Source: Chaunax sp. Z400 (lineage: Eukaryota > Chordata > Actinopteri > Lophiiformes > Chaunacidae). Taken from it: a DNA stretch of 64,000 nt. Both the position numbers and the translations under genes were made by a program. Below are positions 22,141-40,100 of the stretch, piece by piece. Positions within the stretch are counted from its first letter, which is position 1; each line of letters begins with the position of its first letter. Under the pieces are notes generated by a model that saw nothing but the letters and a program-made list of their open reading frames with translations, did not search any database and had not been told where the DNA came from. The stretch covers positions 7,960,617-8,024,616 of the forward strand of contig CM075193.1 of the NCBI GenBank assembly GCA_037577475.1, read 5' to 3'.

Positions 22141-22582
22141 TACCTCCGCCAAGGCCTAATACTGTAGTCCCTTTAAATTCAATCAAGCCTTCAAAATCAG
22201 ACTCATAGCCCTGTAACCATGATTTAATATATAACAGCCAACCATTTAAATTTGGTGGATCCGGATTTACTTGGATCTGCAGCAGGTTTCACACACTCAG
22301 AGATTCCAACCCCCTACATATGTCTGTTTTTTTTTTCAAGATCCTTGCATTATTATTCCCCGAAAAATTAAAGAAAAGGTAAAAAAAAAAAGAAAAAAGA
22401 AGAAGCCCTATCTCACAGTATTAAAGGATTCACCCTTTTATCTAGAGCCAAACGAAAATTTTATGGGTTTTATTCTGGCCCAAGACCCCATCCTTCCACT
22501 AAGTTTCACAAAAATCTGTTTAATAGTTTTTGCATAATCCTGCTGACAAACCAACAAAGAAATGCTGGTGAAACCTCCTTGG
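22141..22582. mobile_element. Old interspersed element with CCTCCGCCAAGG-type ends
   Basis: The stretch starts ACCTCCGCCAAGG and ends ACCTCCTTGG, giving roughly inverted ends. Near its right end it carries a CCACTAAGTTTCACAAAAAT-like segment and then CCTGCTGACAAACCAACA, which I recognise from a common family of degenerate repeats in teleost introns. It has a central poly(A/T)-rich part (22328-22400) and no coding capacity; the 88-codon frame at 22271-22537 reads through it. The copy is diverged, so the insertion is old. The exact class, and whether the ends are true terminal repeats, cannot be settled here. Confidence 0.6.
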
Positions 22583-27323
<4,741 letters not shown>

Positions 27324-27491
27324 ATGCTCCCTCGCTTTGAGCTAGGAGCAGGAGGAGAGACAAAGACGGGTATTGACAAGCTCCCGGAGCTGGCCACAGA
27401 GCTTGAAGACTGTGTCATATACCTCAAAGGCCTCAGGGAAATGGGTCAGACTTTGTTACTAGAACATACAGATTTACTGCTGAGGCTGTAG
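27324..27491 (+). other. 55-codon open frame with coding-like composition
   Basis: An ATG at 27324 opens 55 codons to a TAG at 27489. The predicted peptide is Leu- and Glu-rich and looks amphipathic: around residues 20-36 it reads LPELATELEDCVIYLKG, helix-like. Codon choice and base composition look more coding-like than the surroundings. It matches no protein I can name and has no evident splice sites. It ends about 60 bp before the DNA element at 27552. It may be a fragment of an exon, a gene relic, or chance. Confidence 0.15.
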
Positions 27492-27551
27492 AGTGAATGT
27501 GGTTACTCTCTGGTAGATAAAAAAACACATCAGGATATCCAATCCCGTCAA

Positions 27552-27905
27552 TCAAGAGTGTAGCCACTTTCAGACAGGCATTGCGCAACAGCGCTGAAAT
27601 GAATTCACTTCTCTGTGACCCTTTTGGTGTGTTTAAACTGGATCAGCCCAAGGCGTCACAACGCCACCTCGGTGTGTGCGTTCATAGTGCATGCCAGCAT
27701 TCCACAACGTTATGACACAACAGCAAACATAAAAGCTGATATATTTCACTATCTTCCAGTTTAGTGGTCATCCTCTGTGCTTGTTCTTCAAATAACGGAC
27801 TTCTTGTTGCTACTGCATAGTTAAATCGGCGTCGCACAGGCGCACGGTGTTCATACAGACACCTTTTTCTGCGCTGTTACTGCCTCCTGAGGTGTCAAAG
27901 AGGTG
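27552..27905. mobile_element. Small non-autonomous DNA element with inverted ends
   Basis: Near the left end is AACAGCGCTGAAA (27587-27599) and near the right end TTTTCTGCGCTGTT; the latter reversed is AACAGCGCAGAAAA, so the two ends are inverted copies. The interior is CpG-rich compared with its flanks, which suggests a younger insertion, and carries no open frame of note. The left end, reversed, closely matches the end of the element at about 56430-56465 (both contain CAGCGCTGTTG and similar bases beyond). The class is unknown; hAT- or PIF-like is possible. Exact borders and target duplication are not resolved. Confidence 0.55.
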
Positions 27906-30900
27906 GAACAAACTGACAACCCATTACGCCTTCATTGCATTCAAACAGCCCATCGGGCCAGAATAAAGGTGCAACAGGCTCGGAATGTAAACAATGTCTG
28001 AATGGGGCTTGTGTCTCTCCCAGTCCTCTTTCACATGGTTGCAGTCCACACGCACAAACACTTGCCTCACCTAACAGACATGCAAACATAACAGGGAGCA
28101 CTGACCAGAGGACAGTGCATTTGTGCTTGATCCATTCATTTAAGCACAGCATGCTTGAAGAGGTTAATCCTGCACTACTTGCATTGCATTTCTTGCATTT
28201 CCACGTCTCCTGTGGTTTCGTTCCTCTTCAGCTAGTGCTCCTCCTCCTCTCTCTGGCTCTGTGTGTCTCCTCATGAGGCTTTGTCCAAGGGACTAACACA
28301 GCCAACCACAGAAAAATGATTTGCTACAGTCCTAATGGTTTGTGTACAGCATTTTATCACAGCATCTATTGCTTTAGTATGTGCAGCTTTGCGAGCCTGC
28401 ATTGTGTTTTAGTGATCCTGCTTCATCCTGCAACAGATCATTAAAGATGGAAGTAAAGATTAAACTGCATTCTCTTCTGTACACTCCAGCAGGTGACATC
28501 CACTTCGCTTGTGTGACTCATAAATAAGATTGAACTAGCGTTTTTTTTTTTTTAAAGCAGTGGCAAAGATGTTGCTTGTTTACCACACCTGGACTCTACT
28601 GTAGCAGACCAGGAGAGAGGCACAGTTTGATTCATATAGTTGGTTATAAGCTTGTGGCAGGAATTATATGAGGACCATATTTGAAAGCTTTTCAGAGGTT
28701 ATCATACATATTGCACCACCTCTCTAAATCACTCTGATCTGGGTCTAACAAATATTTCGTGATATCTGCTACCTTATGTTTTTCTAAATTGTGCTTTTCT
28801 TCAGTCAAAATGCAAATTATAGCACATGTTGTGTCTCACTGATCAATCCAAAAATATGTGATTTTGGTTTGTGACACAGACTTGTGCGGTTTTGTCAGCT
28901 AGTGTTCGTCTGTGTGGGTCTGTAATTGTGTTTCTTTTGTATCTCTATATTGCAGAGGGAAAGATAAACCAATTAAATGCTTTGGAGGTTTGAAACTTCA
29001 GTCCAGCTTCATAAATGATGAACAATGAACAAAGCTAGCACTGGTCCTTTACTTTTGGCTCCTCAGTAATTAGAATTTCCATTAATGATCACAGTCTGGC
29101 TTCTTTGAAGTGGTGCCTTAATCCAGTGTCACATTCTTTCAGTGTAACCAGGAAGAAAGCTGAATCTGAATTTAACAGTGTGATGGTCATTATGCTGTAA
29201 AGAGAGGCATCTGTCTTGGCATTTAATTAAATATTTTTAAAAAATGATCATCTTTCATTAATCTTATCAGAATTTTGTTAATTCCATTTTTCTTTTTAAC
29301 CAAAGTCTTAAAATACAGTGAGAAATCCAAATGCAGCAATTACATTCTTGGTCTTGTAATCGATACTTTTTTTTACATGGAGACAAATCGAAACCCATTG
29401 ATTGACACCAGTTGAGTCAGAGTCGGCCTACCTGTGCAGCTGCCCATTTACTTAAATCTTTCATTCATCTCACCCTCCAAACTGAATTGCATTCTAATCA
29501 TGTGTGCTTTTAGCCCTCTGTGGCTTCAGTTTTCTCTCTTCTCCACAATGCCGTCAAATTAACTATTTGGAGACACATAGACAGGAGCCCTTTTCCTCGA
29601 CGACTGGACTGCCTTGTGGCTGAGGTATTGGAAAACAGATAGATCTCAACCTCTAATAGAGGTCACACAGACATTTCCATTCTTCAGGTTTCCAAAAACA
29701 GATTCCTCAAACAAATGTTTCACAATTAGATCATATTTTTCAAACATGTGGCTGACTGATCTTTTAGACCTTTAAAGCAATTTGTCATGTTTACCTCCTT
29801 CCCTAAGAGCAGGTAAACATACAAAAAGTTGAGCGAGAAGTGCTGTGTATTGTGTATCGGGACTTGGGTTCTGTCCGTATTCATACCTCCTGATTGGTTG
29901 GTGACAGAAAAGACTAGCTGAGGTTAATTCTGGAAAAAGGATATATCACAGTGCTGTGGCACCCAATGCATTTCAAATGATGTGTCCTTGGGATGCAAGG
30001 TTACTGCTGAGTTCCCCTCTAGCTAGAAGCAGCCTTGTAACTATAGGTATTATCGAATGGGCCTGACAACAAAAGGTCTTGTTGACTTGTACAGAGTGTG
30101 GGGTTACACAGAAGGTCTGTCTGCCCTCTGACATAATTGTTGGGATGGATTTTCCAAAAGTAATTTCTTTGTAGTGACTCAGTTTATTAAGACTTCCACT
30201 CTAACAGCTTTTGTGCTCCATATAATAGCATCTGGAACAGTAGTCCTAAGTACGGCTGGCTGATTTAGTGACAACACTGAACAACCACGTCTTCAGCCAT
30301 ATTTAATTGAGAGATGGTAGTGGCACAGTCATTTCTAGCACAATTGTTCTTGCATATCAGGATCAAAATTACCCTCATGTACCTGACGTGTTTCACAACC
30401 CACAAAACAGTTTGATTCAAAATTACATATCCTTCATGGCTTCTTTTTTTAAAGCTGGTTTTACCTGCCTGTCGAATGTCAATGCCTTTTTTGAGGTTCT
30501 TGGATTAAATTGAGCATGTGTGTCTTCCATTGGATTACAGAATTATATGTCCTACAAGCTTTTTTACCTTACCTAAGACTTGGCACAGTGTTTTCTATTC
30601 TTAGGGACTCTTTCTCAGCAAAACAGATTTAATCCTGTGCTTCTGTCAGTTTCTCGCCTTCCATTTTTGGCCCTCCAAATTACAAACAAATTCCATGCAC
30701 CTCTCTCAGCCTTTATTCTATTTTCACATCTTGTTTGATTTTTATGCAAAATTCCTTGTCTAGTATGATGGTGAGGTTGGATTTATAATATTTTACATTG
30801 CAGTTTGTGTCTTCAGGAAATGCCCAATCAAGGCCCTTGATATTGAGTTGAGTTAGCATGGGGTTATTCATGTTGATTTCACCTTTCCACATTTCCATCA

Positions 30901-31521
30901 ATTACACCAAGTGGAAGGAAAAGAAATTATAAAGAATAGAGATTAAATAAATCTCCCCTGTGTTTTTTTGTTTGCTTAAACACTCAGCTCTACACTCAGC
31001 ATCACAGTCTCAGTATGTGTGCCTCAGAAACCTTAATTTTATTAGCATATGTGAAAGCCACATAAACTGGCTCACCAGACGTAACTGGCTCCTCACAATG
31101 TAAATACTGTGACTAACTGTAGTGTTTGATTGGTGTTTTGGAGCTGCCAATGTTCTCTGTTTACTGCCCCACCTCTTATTGTAGAGGCTCTAACACAGGA
31201 ACACCAAAACTCACAGTATCATGTTAAACTAGCCTGCTTTGGCTAAAAGTTCCACAAGGTTTGCTTCTCGTTATTGGCCACATTATTTGGCTGCTCACCT
31301 TTAATATTAGATGTGACCTGTTGCGTTAGTGCTATTTTATCAGGAGACTTTGGAGACCTGTATTACACATTGCTGAGAAAAAGCCAGTCATCTGTTGTTT
31401 CTGGCACCCTAACTTCGTTAACTGTCTTGGTGAGAAAGCAGTTCTCACAGTTTTTTTTTTAATTTTTTCATAAACTACCAGGAAACCCTAAACTAATACT
31501 AGTACTAGTTCATTTATTCTT
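27906..31521. other. Gene-free stretch
   Basis: No gene or known repeat. A poly(T) run lies near 28541-28553 and an ATGCAAAT octamer at 28810-28817. The 113-codon frame at 27935-28276 overlaps an 85-codon frame on the other strand, and neither resembles a family. Confidence 0.5.
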
Positions 31522-31607
31522 AGCCAAATAAGTAAGTACAACCTTTTCATCAGTAAGAGTGGGAGAGACTCTTACTGATGAAAAGGTTATACTTACTAAT
31601 ATTGGCT
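31522..31607. repeat. Long near-perfect inverted repeat (hairpin)
   Basis: The arms are 31522-31560 and 31568-31607, about 39-40 bp each with only a few mismatches, separated by a 7-nt loop (GGGAGAG). The inner 21 bp pair perfectly. The outer ends read GCCAA...TTGGC with TTA-like flanks, compatible with a fold-back MITE. As RNA this would form a stem of microRNA-precursor size, but I recognise no known microRNA seed in it. Confidence 0.9.
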
Positions 31608-34108
31608 TTAGAACATTAAGATGGCTACATTTCATGTGTGTTTGGGATCAGCAATGAAATTAAGAGCTTGGAGGCAAGCCAATTAACTGCTGCAATCAAG
31701 AAGCCCTGCAAAGTTCAGCAGGAGAATGGCAAATATGTTTGATAGATATAACCGTTGTCAGTCTCATTTCTGTATCTCCATGCCTGTGACATGCCTGTCA
31801 ATTATTAAGTTTGATTTAGCTGATTATGTATCCCATTCTCCTGCCAATGTAAAAGCAAAGCATTGCAAACATTATTTCCTGAGGCGAAAAGCAATATGCT
31901 GAGAGAAGGGTCATGGTAGCCTTACCTACTGTATCCATTTAAAACATTATGTATTTAGCAATTTCTTTGTCACACCTGATGCGTACTTCTAATAGATGAT
32001 TGTAGTTGTGGGACATGTAGATAAAGAGAGACTTGCAATTATTATGTGGCCAATACCCTCTGATGATTTAAAGAGGGTCTATTAAGTCAAAGCCTGTCCT
32101 CTGTTTAGATATTATTACAGAGCAGTCAAAAGATGACTTCAAACTCGACGATGAAGCAAAGAGAGAGGATGGCAGAATGTTTTCAGATGACTGAGAGGCA
32201 TAGTATGGTAACTTAATTTGAGCGGTATAATGGGTTGTATCATTCAGCTGATTCAAACAAATGATTACCAAAGGAAAACATGAGGAACTCCAGTGCTGAA
32301 GGGCATGATAGATTGAACAAAACAAAAAAAACGGTTGAACATTAAACTCGTTTCTGCTCTTCATTTTGCCAGCTCACTATTTTATTGAAGCTTGGATTTG
32401 TTTGGTGACACTGCCAAGAGGAAAACACTCTGTCTGTATGATTCTCATATATAGTGTCAGCACTGTGCTACACTATTTCATAGGATGCACTTTTTAAGCC
32501 CCCTTGAATAAGAAATAGACACAGGTTGCCTTTTTGTTTTGTTGTAACAAAAGACTGCAGATACTAGTGAGCTGGAAATTATCCATTGGGATTCTATGTG
32601 AAAGTGTTGGTGGAAAAAAAACGAACAGATGCTTGTTTGAAGATGCACTGAAGTGAACATGGTGTAAAAGTGTGTCCTGTGTTGGTAGAACACTGAGTTG
32701 AGATGGCACAATGGAAGACATTGTAATGGAAGTAAAACTGTTTTGCAACTCTAACACAATGTATAGAAAATAAATAACTGTCTCAAAGATAAAACCTCCC
32801 ATTATGATTAAATCATTACAACTGTCACTATTATATGTTAACATTTTAAACATTAACACAGATATGGTTATTTATGAGATCTGTCATCCAAGAAGGATTA
32901 GCTTGTTCTTTTAAACAGCTTTCATTATGTACTAGAACACTGTAGTAAGGGGTCTTTATTTTAACACAGTTACACTACATCAGTCTCTACAAGTGCTGCA
33001 AATGTAGGTAAAAGGAATTGTCTTATATTTTAGCAGATGCTTTAAGGTGTAAATCCTCAGCATGTAATCAATCATTTACTGTAGAATTGTTTTAGTAATT
33101 GCTCACTAGATCAGTGGGTCTCCCCTAATTGTCTCCATTTTCAGTGCTACAAACATGAAGAAGTGCAGATAATACCTGTAGATGCGTGACAGTTTTCATT
33201 TTGATGATAAACTGTCTCTTTGAATTAAAACACTACCCTCCATGCTCAATAAGCAGAAAGGGAGGTGTCTTCATGGAAATAATGCTTTTTTTTCCCCACC
33301 ATGGCAACATGAATAATATGATGCATCTCCTCTGGACTTATGATTGAGTTGCAGTTTGATTACTGTTGGCGCTCCAGAGAGCTTTTTACTCAGTGATCCC
33401 ACTATACTGCCATAAAAAGTCATTACGCTAGCTATTTTACACTGCACCAAACAGCACCTACGTAATGTGTGTTCACATGTTTGATGCAGAGCAGTGTAGC
33501 AGAATAACAATGCAATATTCTCACCTTGAACAGACGGTGTAAAACGGGCTTGTGACATAAACTGAGTACTTCTGGAGCCAGGGCTTACTTCACACATAAC
33601 CTCAACACTTACACCACTGTGATCAAATAGACGCTGGTGGGAATGGATTCTCTTAAGTGCCGGTTAAGTGCATTTTACAAAGGAAATAAGAGAAGTTAAA
33701 ATACATTTAGCATTAAAAAGACAATGCACTCTTCCTTAATGCAATGTTCTGCACTTAAGCAGTATAGAGTCTAACTCTGATTGTGTATACCTTGGCCGGG
33801 CTACCAAGGACAGCGCCCTCGTTTTCAAACTTTATTTTCTGCCAAGAGAAAACAGTGATATGTAGCAAAGTCGATTGAGAAACCACACTTCAGTAGCCAA
33901 GGATCTCCAATTTAATGCTGTCCCGGCTCCTCCATCTGGAGAAATCCCAGCCATGTTATTTTGGATGAAGTGAGAGGAATTGTCTGGCTGCCTGGTGGGT
34001 ACCTAGCTAGGGGTAGTGGACTGTGAAGGCCCTGAAGAGCCATGCGGGTCTTTACCATACCAGAAGGCCTAATCGACAGTAAGGAAGAGGCTGCATTAAT
34101 GCAAGGTT

Positions 34109-34143
34109 GATAAATCCATAAATGTGACTGGATAAATCCATAA
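34109..34143. repeat. Direct repeat GATAAATCCATAA, 22-bp period
   Basis: Two identical 13-mers start exactly 22 bp apart (two helical turns). They lie in a moderately GC-rich block, 33890-34220, that has an enhancer-like look. Confidence 0.8.
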
Positions 34144-35926
34144 TTTGCAGCTGCTGGCTCAAATCCTGCCAGACCCCCACAGTGACACTGGGCCCTGTGA
34201 AACTTGCAGATAACCTATTTCATCTCAACTAGAAAATGATGGTGCCCCTTCAAAGTAGGCACACATGCACACAGTTGGTGAATATCAGTTAACATATCTT
34301 GCGGGGTTATATAACATTTGGTATATTAAAACTACTTTTTTTCAGTAAACAAAGTTTGATGTTGTTTTATGGCTTTATAGCTTTTATTAACACACATTAG
34401 TCTTCTGTAAATGTCTCTTGTTCTGTACAAGACATACATTCAAATATGTAACAGTATGGTACTTAAAGCATTACATGCATCATTAACTTGTTTAATTTGT
34501 GTATTTAAATTTGAGTGGGTATGTGAATATGTGGATGATGTTTCCACTAGACATTTAATATTAAGTTAACAATTTCTTTGCTTGGCTCTCAACGGCCTTT
34601 TCTAATTAATACCGCATAAGACTCAGATTCCTCTTTTCAAATGTTCTAAATTCAACTACAGACCTGCTGTAAAATGTGGCTGAAATATAATATAACAAAT
34701 TATTAATTGTCTGCGGTTTCTGACAAGCCTCGAACATTTTTCTCTGGTAACAAGCACAGTGTAGTTGTGATTAAAATAGCAGTTAAGGATGGAACCAACT
34801 TCATCTAATGAACCGTGCTCTCTCCACTGCCCTCCTGCATCGAGTCTTTAGAGCCCTTGTAGTAAGCCTGTCTCGTTGGTGTTAATAGGCTGTATCTTTA
34901 TTGTTCCAAAACACTTATTTAGTACACTTTAATTGTTAGAAACTTGTTTTCTGTTTCTAACTTTGGTGGCATGGACTTTCCCTTTGTGTCAACTTCAGAA
35001 GAAATACAAACTTACGCTTTGCAGAACCCACCTACAGCTTTATTTTCTTGTAATTTCTCCAAGCTCCTGTTTTAGGATTGGGGGTTGAGCAGATGCAGGT
35101 AGATGTATATTTATGAGGGGGATGTGTATTTCAGGGAGAAGCAGTGTTGTGAAAGGTGACCTTGTTAGATAAAAAGAGGGCTCGGAAGCCAAATGATGAA
35201 AGAGAATGGGATCATCCTAGGCTCATTAATGTGGATTTGAAGGTCAGGTAATTATAACAATAGACGTGTGGGCTGGCTTTGGCATCTGGTATTGTTGCTT
35301 TGTTATGAAGGTGACAAGGCTGCGGAGGAAAGGGATTAATCACTGTGACACCAGCATGTTGTCACATTGATACATTCAGACATCATAACACTGCTGCAGT
35401 CATTCTAAAAATAAGATGCAAAAACAACATAATTTCAGCCATCAACAGTATATGACATGTACTGTTGAAAAAAGAATGGATTTAAGAAACTACCTACAGT
35501 CTCCTGATATCTTAATGAGTAAAATCCAACCCAAAATAGAATTCACATCATTACTGCAGTGATTTTCAGTTGAGCCTTTGTTTTGTCAAATATAGATTCA
35601 CACAACAAATACACATTGCAGAGGTTGGTAACACATGAACCATTGTATGCAGCAGGCAAAGTTAACCAAAGCATCTCACATCTATAAACTACAAGTTAGA
35701 GACAGGCGAGCTTTTATTAGCTTGAACTGAAAATACTACAAAGCAGATGAAAGTTCAACCCATCGTGTAATTTAACGGAAGGCTGTGTGTGCTGAATGCA
35801 GTAACCACTATTAATACACATGAGAAATGAGACCTGCTTTATGTTACACTAAATCTGTTAAATATAACAACCCAATGAAGAGCAAACAAAGTCAACACAA
35901 GGTCATCCTTACATTTTACAAAGCAG

Positions 35927-35953
35927 AAATCCCTGAAATCCCTGAAAACCCTG
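35927..35953. repeat. 9-bp tandem repeat, 3 copies
   Basis: AAATCCCTG occurs twice, followed by AAAACCCTG. Minor local duplication. Confidence 0.85.
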
Positions 35954-36961
35954 AAAAAGTTAATATCTGAGGGGATATAAGACTAGTAGTATTAAACTGA
36001 ATTTAGTATTTTTATGTAACAGTCTCACAGCAGAGAAGGATACAACGTGTTTGATATCAAATAATTAGCATAGATTCAAATGAGCCCATGCAGTTGTATG
36101 CAATTAAATCAATATGCAAACTCAAACTAATAAGCTGGCAGAGTTAATGTTGCTTACCCAACCTGCAGAATGCAGATACTGAAGCCAAATATAGCACTTC
36201 TTTTGTTGCAAGCTTACCCTCTTACCTGTGCTAAAATACATAGTGACAAATTATGTTTGTTTGGGGTAGACTTGTGTACATGCTTCACGTCAATGTTTTT
36301 CTTGTGTATTTTAGTGTCTCTTGCGTTCTCCTCATGAGTGAAACCTGCTGTATGTGGTTAATATTTTAGTAACTTTCACATCAGGACTAAAGGTGTTGTG
36401 ATATTAACTTGTCCATTTTGCATACTCCTGTGTGGACGAGAATCTAGATTATTTGTTTCAGCTACAGTTGCATAATTTTAACACCCTTGCGTTTTATTCC
36501 ACACAAAGCATGAGCCAAGCTTTAGGCCTTATGTGTGACTATCCTCCTGCAATTGTGCCATCTTTACCAAAGCTTTGTCTAGCTCACTCAGGCTCCTTTG
36601 GGACTACTAGAAACTGTAAAGAACAAAAAATACCAACCAATATTATCAGGCAAGGCAGCATGTGTGGTGCAGCATGCATTTTTAATGTGCCACAAATAAG
36701 AAATTCCGCTGTTGCCTCTCCTCTCTCATCCCATAACTGTTGGCTCATTTACGTTTTATTTCTATTTGTGCAAAGTTAAGCTGCTGAAAGAAAAAAGCCC
36801 CCATTATTAAAGGTTTGAATCACTTCAACTAAACACAGAGGTTCACGGACATGCCATGGGTTGCTCCAGATATTTAATCCTCGTCTGAATATTTCTAGTT
36901 GAGTTGGTTTGTGTTTGTCCATAAGTTCACAGACATGCTTGTGTGTCTTTGTCCATGTGAT

Positions 36962-36990
36962 TGTGTGTGTGTGTGTGTTTGTGTTTGTGT
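36962..36990. repeat. (TG)n tract
   Basis: A short GT/GTTT tract that runs straight into CTCTACAG, so it could serve as the pyrimidine/U-rich part of a 3' splice site for the candidate exon starting at 36999. Confidence 0.8.
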
Positions 36991-36998
36991 CTCTACAG

Positions 36999-37145
36999 GC
37001 ACAGTATCAATGCCTCTTAGGAAGACTGGTGGAGTGTAAAAGTATCTGTGTGTGGAGCAGCACATTATTCCACTCAAAAGAATTTGCCAAAGTCCTTCAC
37101 TCCACTGACTCTTTGAACGTCGACATATCAGAGCTGGCATGGTAG
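36999..37145 (+). other. Weak candidate terminal exon
   Basis: After an acceptor-like CTCTACAG/G at 36998, a frame is open for 48 codons to a TAG ending at 37145. The last residues read EFAKVLHSTDSLNVDISELAW. No family is recognised, no clear poly(A) signal follows within 200 bp, and the upstream tract is a GT repeat rather than true polypyrimidine. Chance is the more likely explanation. Confidence 0.12.
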
Positions 37146-40100
37146 ACATCACAGGAAGTACTTCAAAAGACCATCTAAGTGTCAACTAAGTCTACAAATG
37201 ATCGGCTTTTTGTTGTTCCTCTGAACTGCTTCATTATTTTAAGCCGTGCATTTGTAGGTCGTTGTTTAGTAGATGCTAATTTGTGCCTGTCAAATTAGCT
37301 GTGAATATAATTTCTAATTAAAGCAGAAGAATGGAGAAAAAAAAAAGATGTGAGAGCAGCTCTATTTACCTAGTTTGTGCTTTTATCTGGGACAGTTGGT
37401 GTGTTTGGAATCAGATTAGCTTAAGTCAGAATTGCTCTCTTGCGGAGAGGTAAAAGCATTAGTAAGCACTTGAAAAGCGTTAGTAAGTGATATTGAAATC
37501 TATTGACATGAAGCGGCATACAGTTGCTATAGAATATAGCAAAGAGGATCTCTATCACAGTTAATTTGATTCAGGTATATTTACAGAAAATCCTTTTACA
37601 CTGACATAGGTCTGTAACAGTATTTTGCAGTGGCAGCAAATTTGACTCAGCAACTTATCCATTTACAACAGAATATGTAACCTGAACCATATATTTGTTT
37701 AATAGTTTCTGTACTCCTCCTTTTATCCCAGAGTAACAGCAGAGTACATTATTAACCTGAGTTTATTGAGGGGTGTTCAAGAGGCAGCTAAGGATAAATA
37801 GTGTATTCGATGAAGCATATTGAAAGAGTTCAATTAAGGTGGCTGAGACCAGAAAGTAGTCGGTGGATCTGTTTACTGCCTTAAGGGTTTGTGGTTATGC
37901 ACTAGCACTTCCCATTTAACTGCATGATCTAGGGCTCTGCCGACGAAACACCACGCACACACCCCAGATCCACGGCTCACTGCCCTCTGCACATAGTCAC
38001 ACACTGAGGTGCACACAAACCATTTTTATGAATGCTCTGCAAATATATGGACACACTGAGACTGTAGGGTGGATTCACCATTCCTTTTCAGGATGTTTGT
38101 GTCTCTGCTGGCTTCTTGATGCAGTGCCATGATTCATAAACCGTGCCTGTCTCCGGCTAAGGTTCTGTTATGAATATATTCTTGCTGTGAAAATACACAG
38201 CAGCAGCCCCGCTGCATTGTCATTGGCTGATGGATAAATGAGGTTGTTGTTGGAGTTCAAGGTTCAAAGGGCAGACAGGAAGTGGTTGCTCCCACAGTGA
38301 CAGTTTAGACATGTGCTTGATGGGCCAGCCTAATGCTGTGGACCAGCAGTTCCTAATAACCTGCCATCTCCAGGCAGTCTGGGGAGCCCTTCCACTGAGA
38401 TTTATGACCCATGTTGTGGTTACTACTGGGAAGACTCTCAGCAGCAGTCCTGACAAACTCCAAGTCATGGACTGCTCCTTTGGCTTCACTTTTCACTCTC
38501 ATTAACTGGGCCATTGCAAACCTTCAAGGCTCAAGAAATACTCAAATGCTCAACTGCAGCATGTTTAATATGATCAGATTCTAGTAGTAGCTTTAGTGAT
38601 GGAGGGGTAGGTATGCTCTGTCCTTGAAGAAAAATTGATTCTTAAAATTCTCTAGGGGACACTTATTGACTGACACCATAAAAGGATGGTAATGTCAAAA
38701 ACCCATTTAAAAAAGAAACCAAAGTGCATGTATGAGCTCACCTACTGTAGAAGAAACAGGTTATATTCTTCTGATAATAGTGATCGTTGGATCTCCTACT
38801 ACTTCCCTAAAGGGAGAAATGTGTTGATCCATCACAAGACAGACAGAGTCCTGGGTAAACGCATACGACAAGGGGAGCTAGTTTATAATTAATACACACA
38901 TTATGAAATATGCATTATGTTGTGGATGTGGCCAAATATGGATTTGTGCTTTGATTTTCACTCAGGATAATTGAAGCACTTGTCAGCCAAGTCGTACTGA
39001 AAAAGGGACAAGCTCACAGCTTTGAGTGCCAAAAGTGTACAGGGTGCTGTACTGTAGGTTAGCTTCTTCCAGCTGTTTCTTATTTGTCTCATGCTTGAAG
39101 ACTGACTGTTAAAGCAAGTTCCCAACCACTTTGGGACTTAAATGCCTCCCTCTATAAGTGCTGCTGTGGTCTGAGCTCAGTGACTCTGTAGGTTATTGTG
39201 AACAAGTAGCGCAGCGTGCTTTTAGACAAACTGCCAAATCATGTTTCATGGCATTCTGGTCTTTAAAGGAGAGGATGTGGAGAGAGGGGAAATGAAAAGC
39301 CATAAAAGCAGTATTTTTACCCTTCCCTATACTTCCATATTTATCAAACCCATTGCCGAGATGATTGCTCAGAGATGACCCCATTGCTCAGCTTCCAGTG
39401 GGCTACTGCCGTGATCACATCAAAACACATGTGATTAGAAAGTGTCTAACATCCAAACCCCCTCACTACTACCACTACTTCTACCTAACTTCACACACAT
39501 ACACACACAGGAAAGTTGTGTCAGACTGATTAGCAACCACATCTCCAATCTCTGATTAGGTGTGGAGTAAATGAAGCAACCCCCCTCAGGTATGCATTTC
39601 CATAATGTCAGGTAATTAAACCCCAGTGTTTTAATACCTCAGGAATAGGAAGACTCCCCAGGAGACCAGACAATGATGGAATCTTGTATATCATTAGCTT
39701 GCTTTTAACCAGCACTGAAACTATTACTTTCATTGTGCTGATTATTTCATGTTAATGATGATAGATGATAACAGGCTTAATACGTTACATACACTGCCGG
39801 GTATACTGCATGTTTCCTGGCAAGTTATCATAAAATCAAATGTATTTATGGCTAATAAAGCTTTTATGTTTTAAACATACATTTATCAATTCTCTTTGAA
39901 ATATGAACAGAACATTTCCTGTTCTGGAAATACACATTTGAGTTGTGTGCTTGCTTTTGATAGTTGACAGATTCCAGAGCCAAACAAAGGCTGGGAGAGC
40001 ACAAGCATCTTTTTCATCACAGAAAAACCTGGAGAGGTGCTATTGTAAACATGACAGTGGATTGTCAGTACATCCCTGTTTGAGTTGCTGTTTCTTGTGT

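Noticed and set aside
28121..28132. TTGTGCTTGATC, identical to the first 12 nt of miR-218
   Set aside because: The following bases differ from the mature sequence and the flanks do not form the precursor hairpin; only a 6-bp stem is possible.
33523..33597. Minus-strand TTCAAG/GTGAGA donor inside a 108-codon frame
   Set aside because: The matching acceptor is poor and the frame shows no domain; a single donor-like site is expected by chance.
36227..36360. Minus-strand AGCACAG/GTAAGAGG donor with about 40 open codons before it
   Set aside because: The donor is strong but no convincing acceptor or family match was found, and the peptide is low-complexity Lys-rich.
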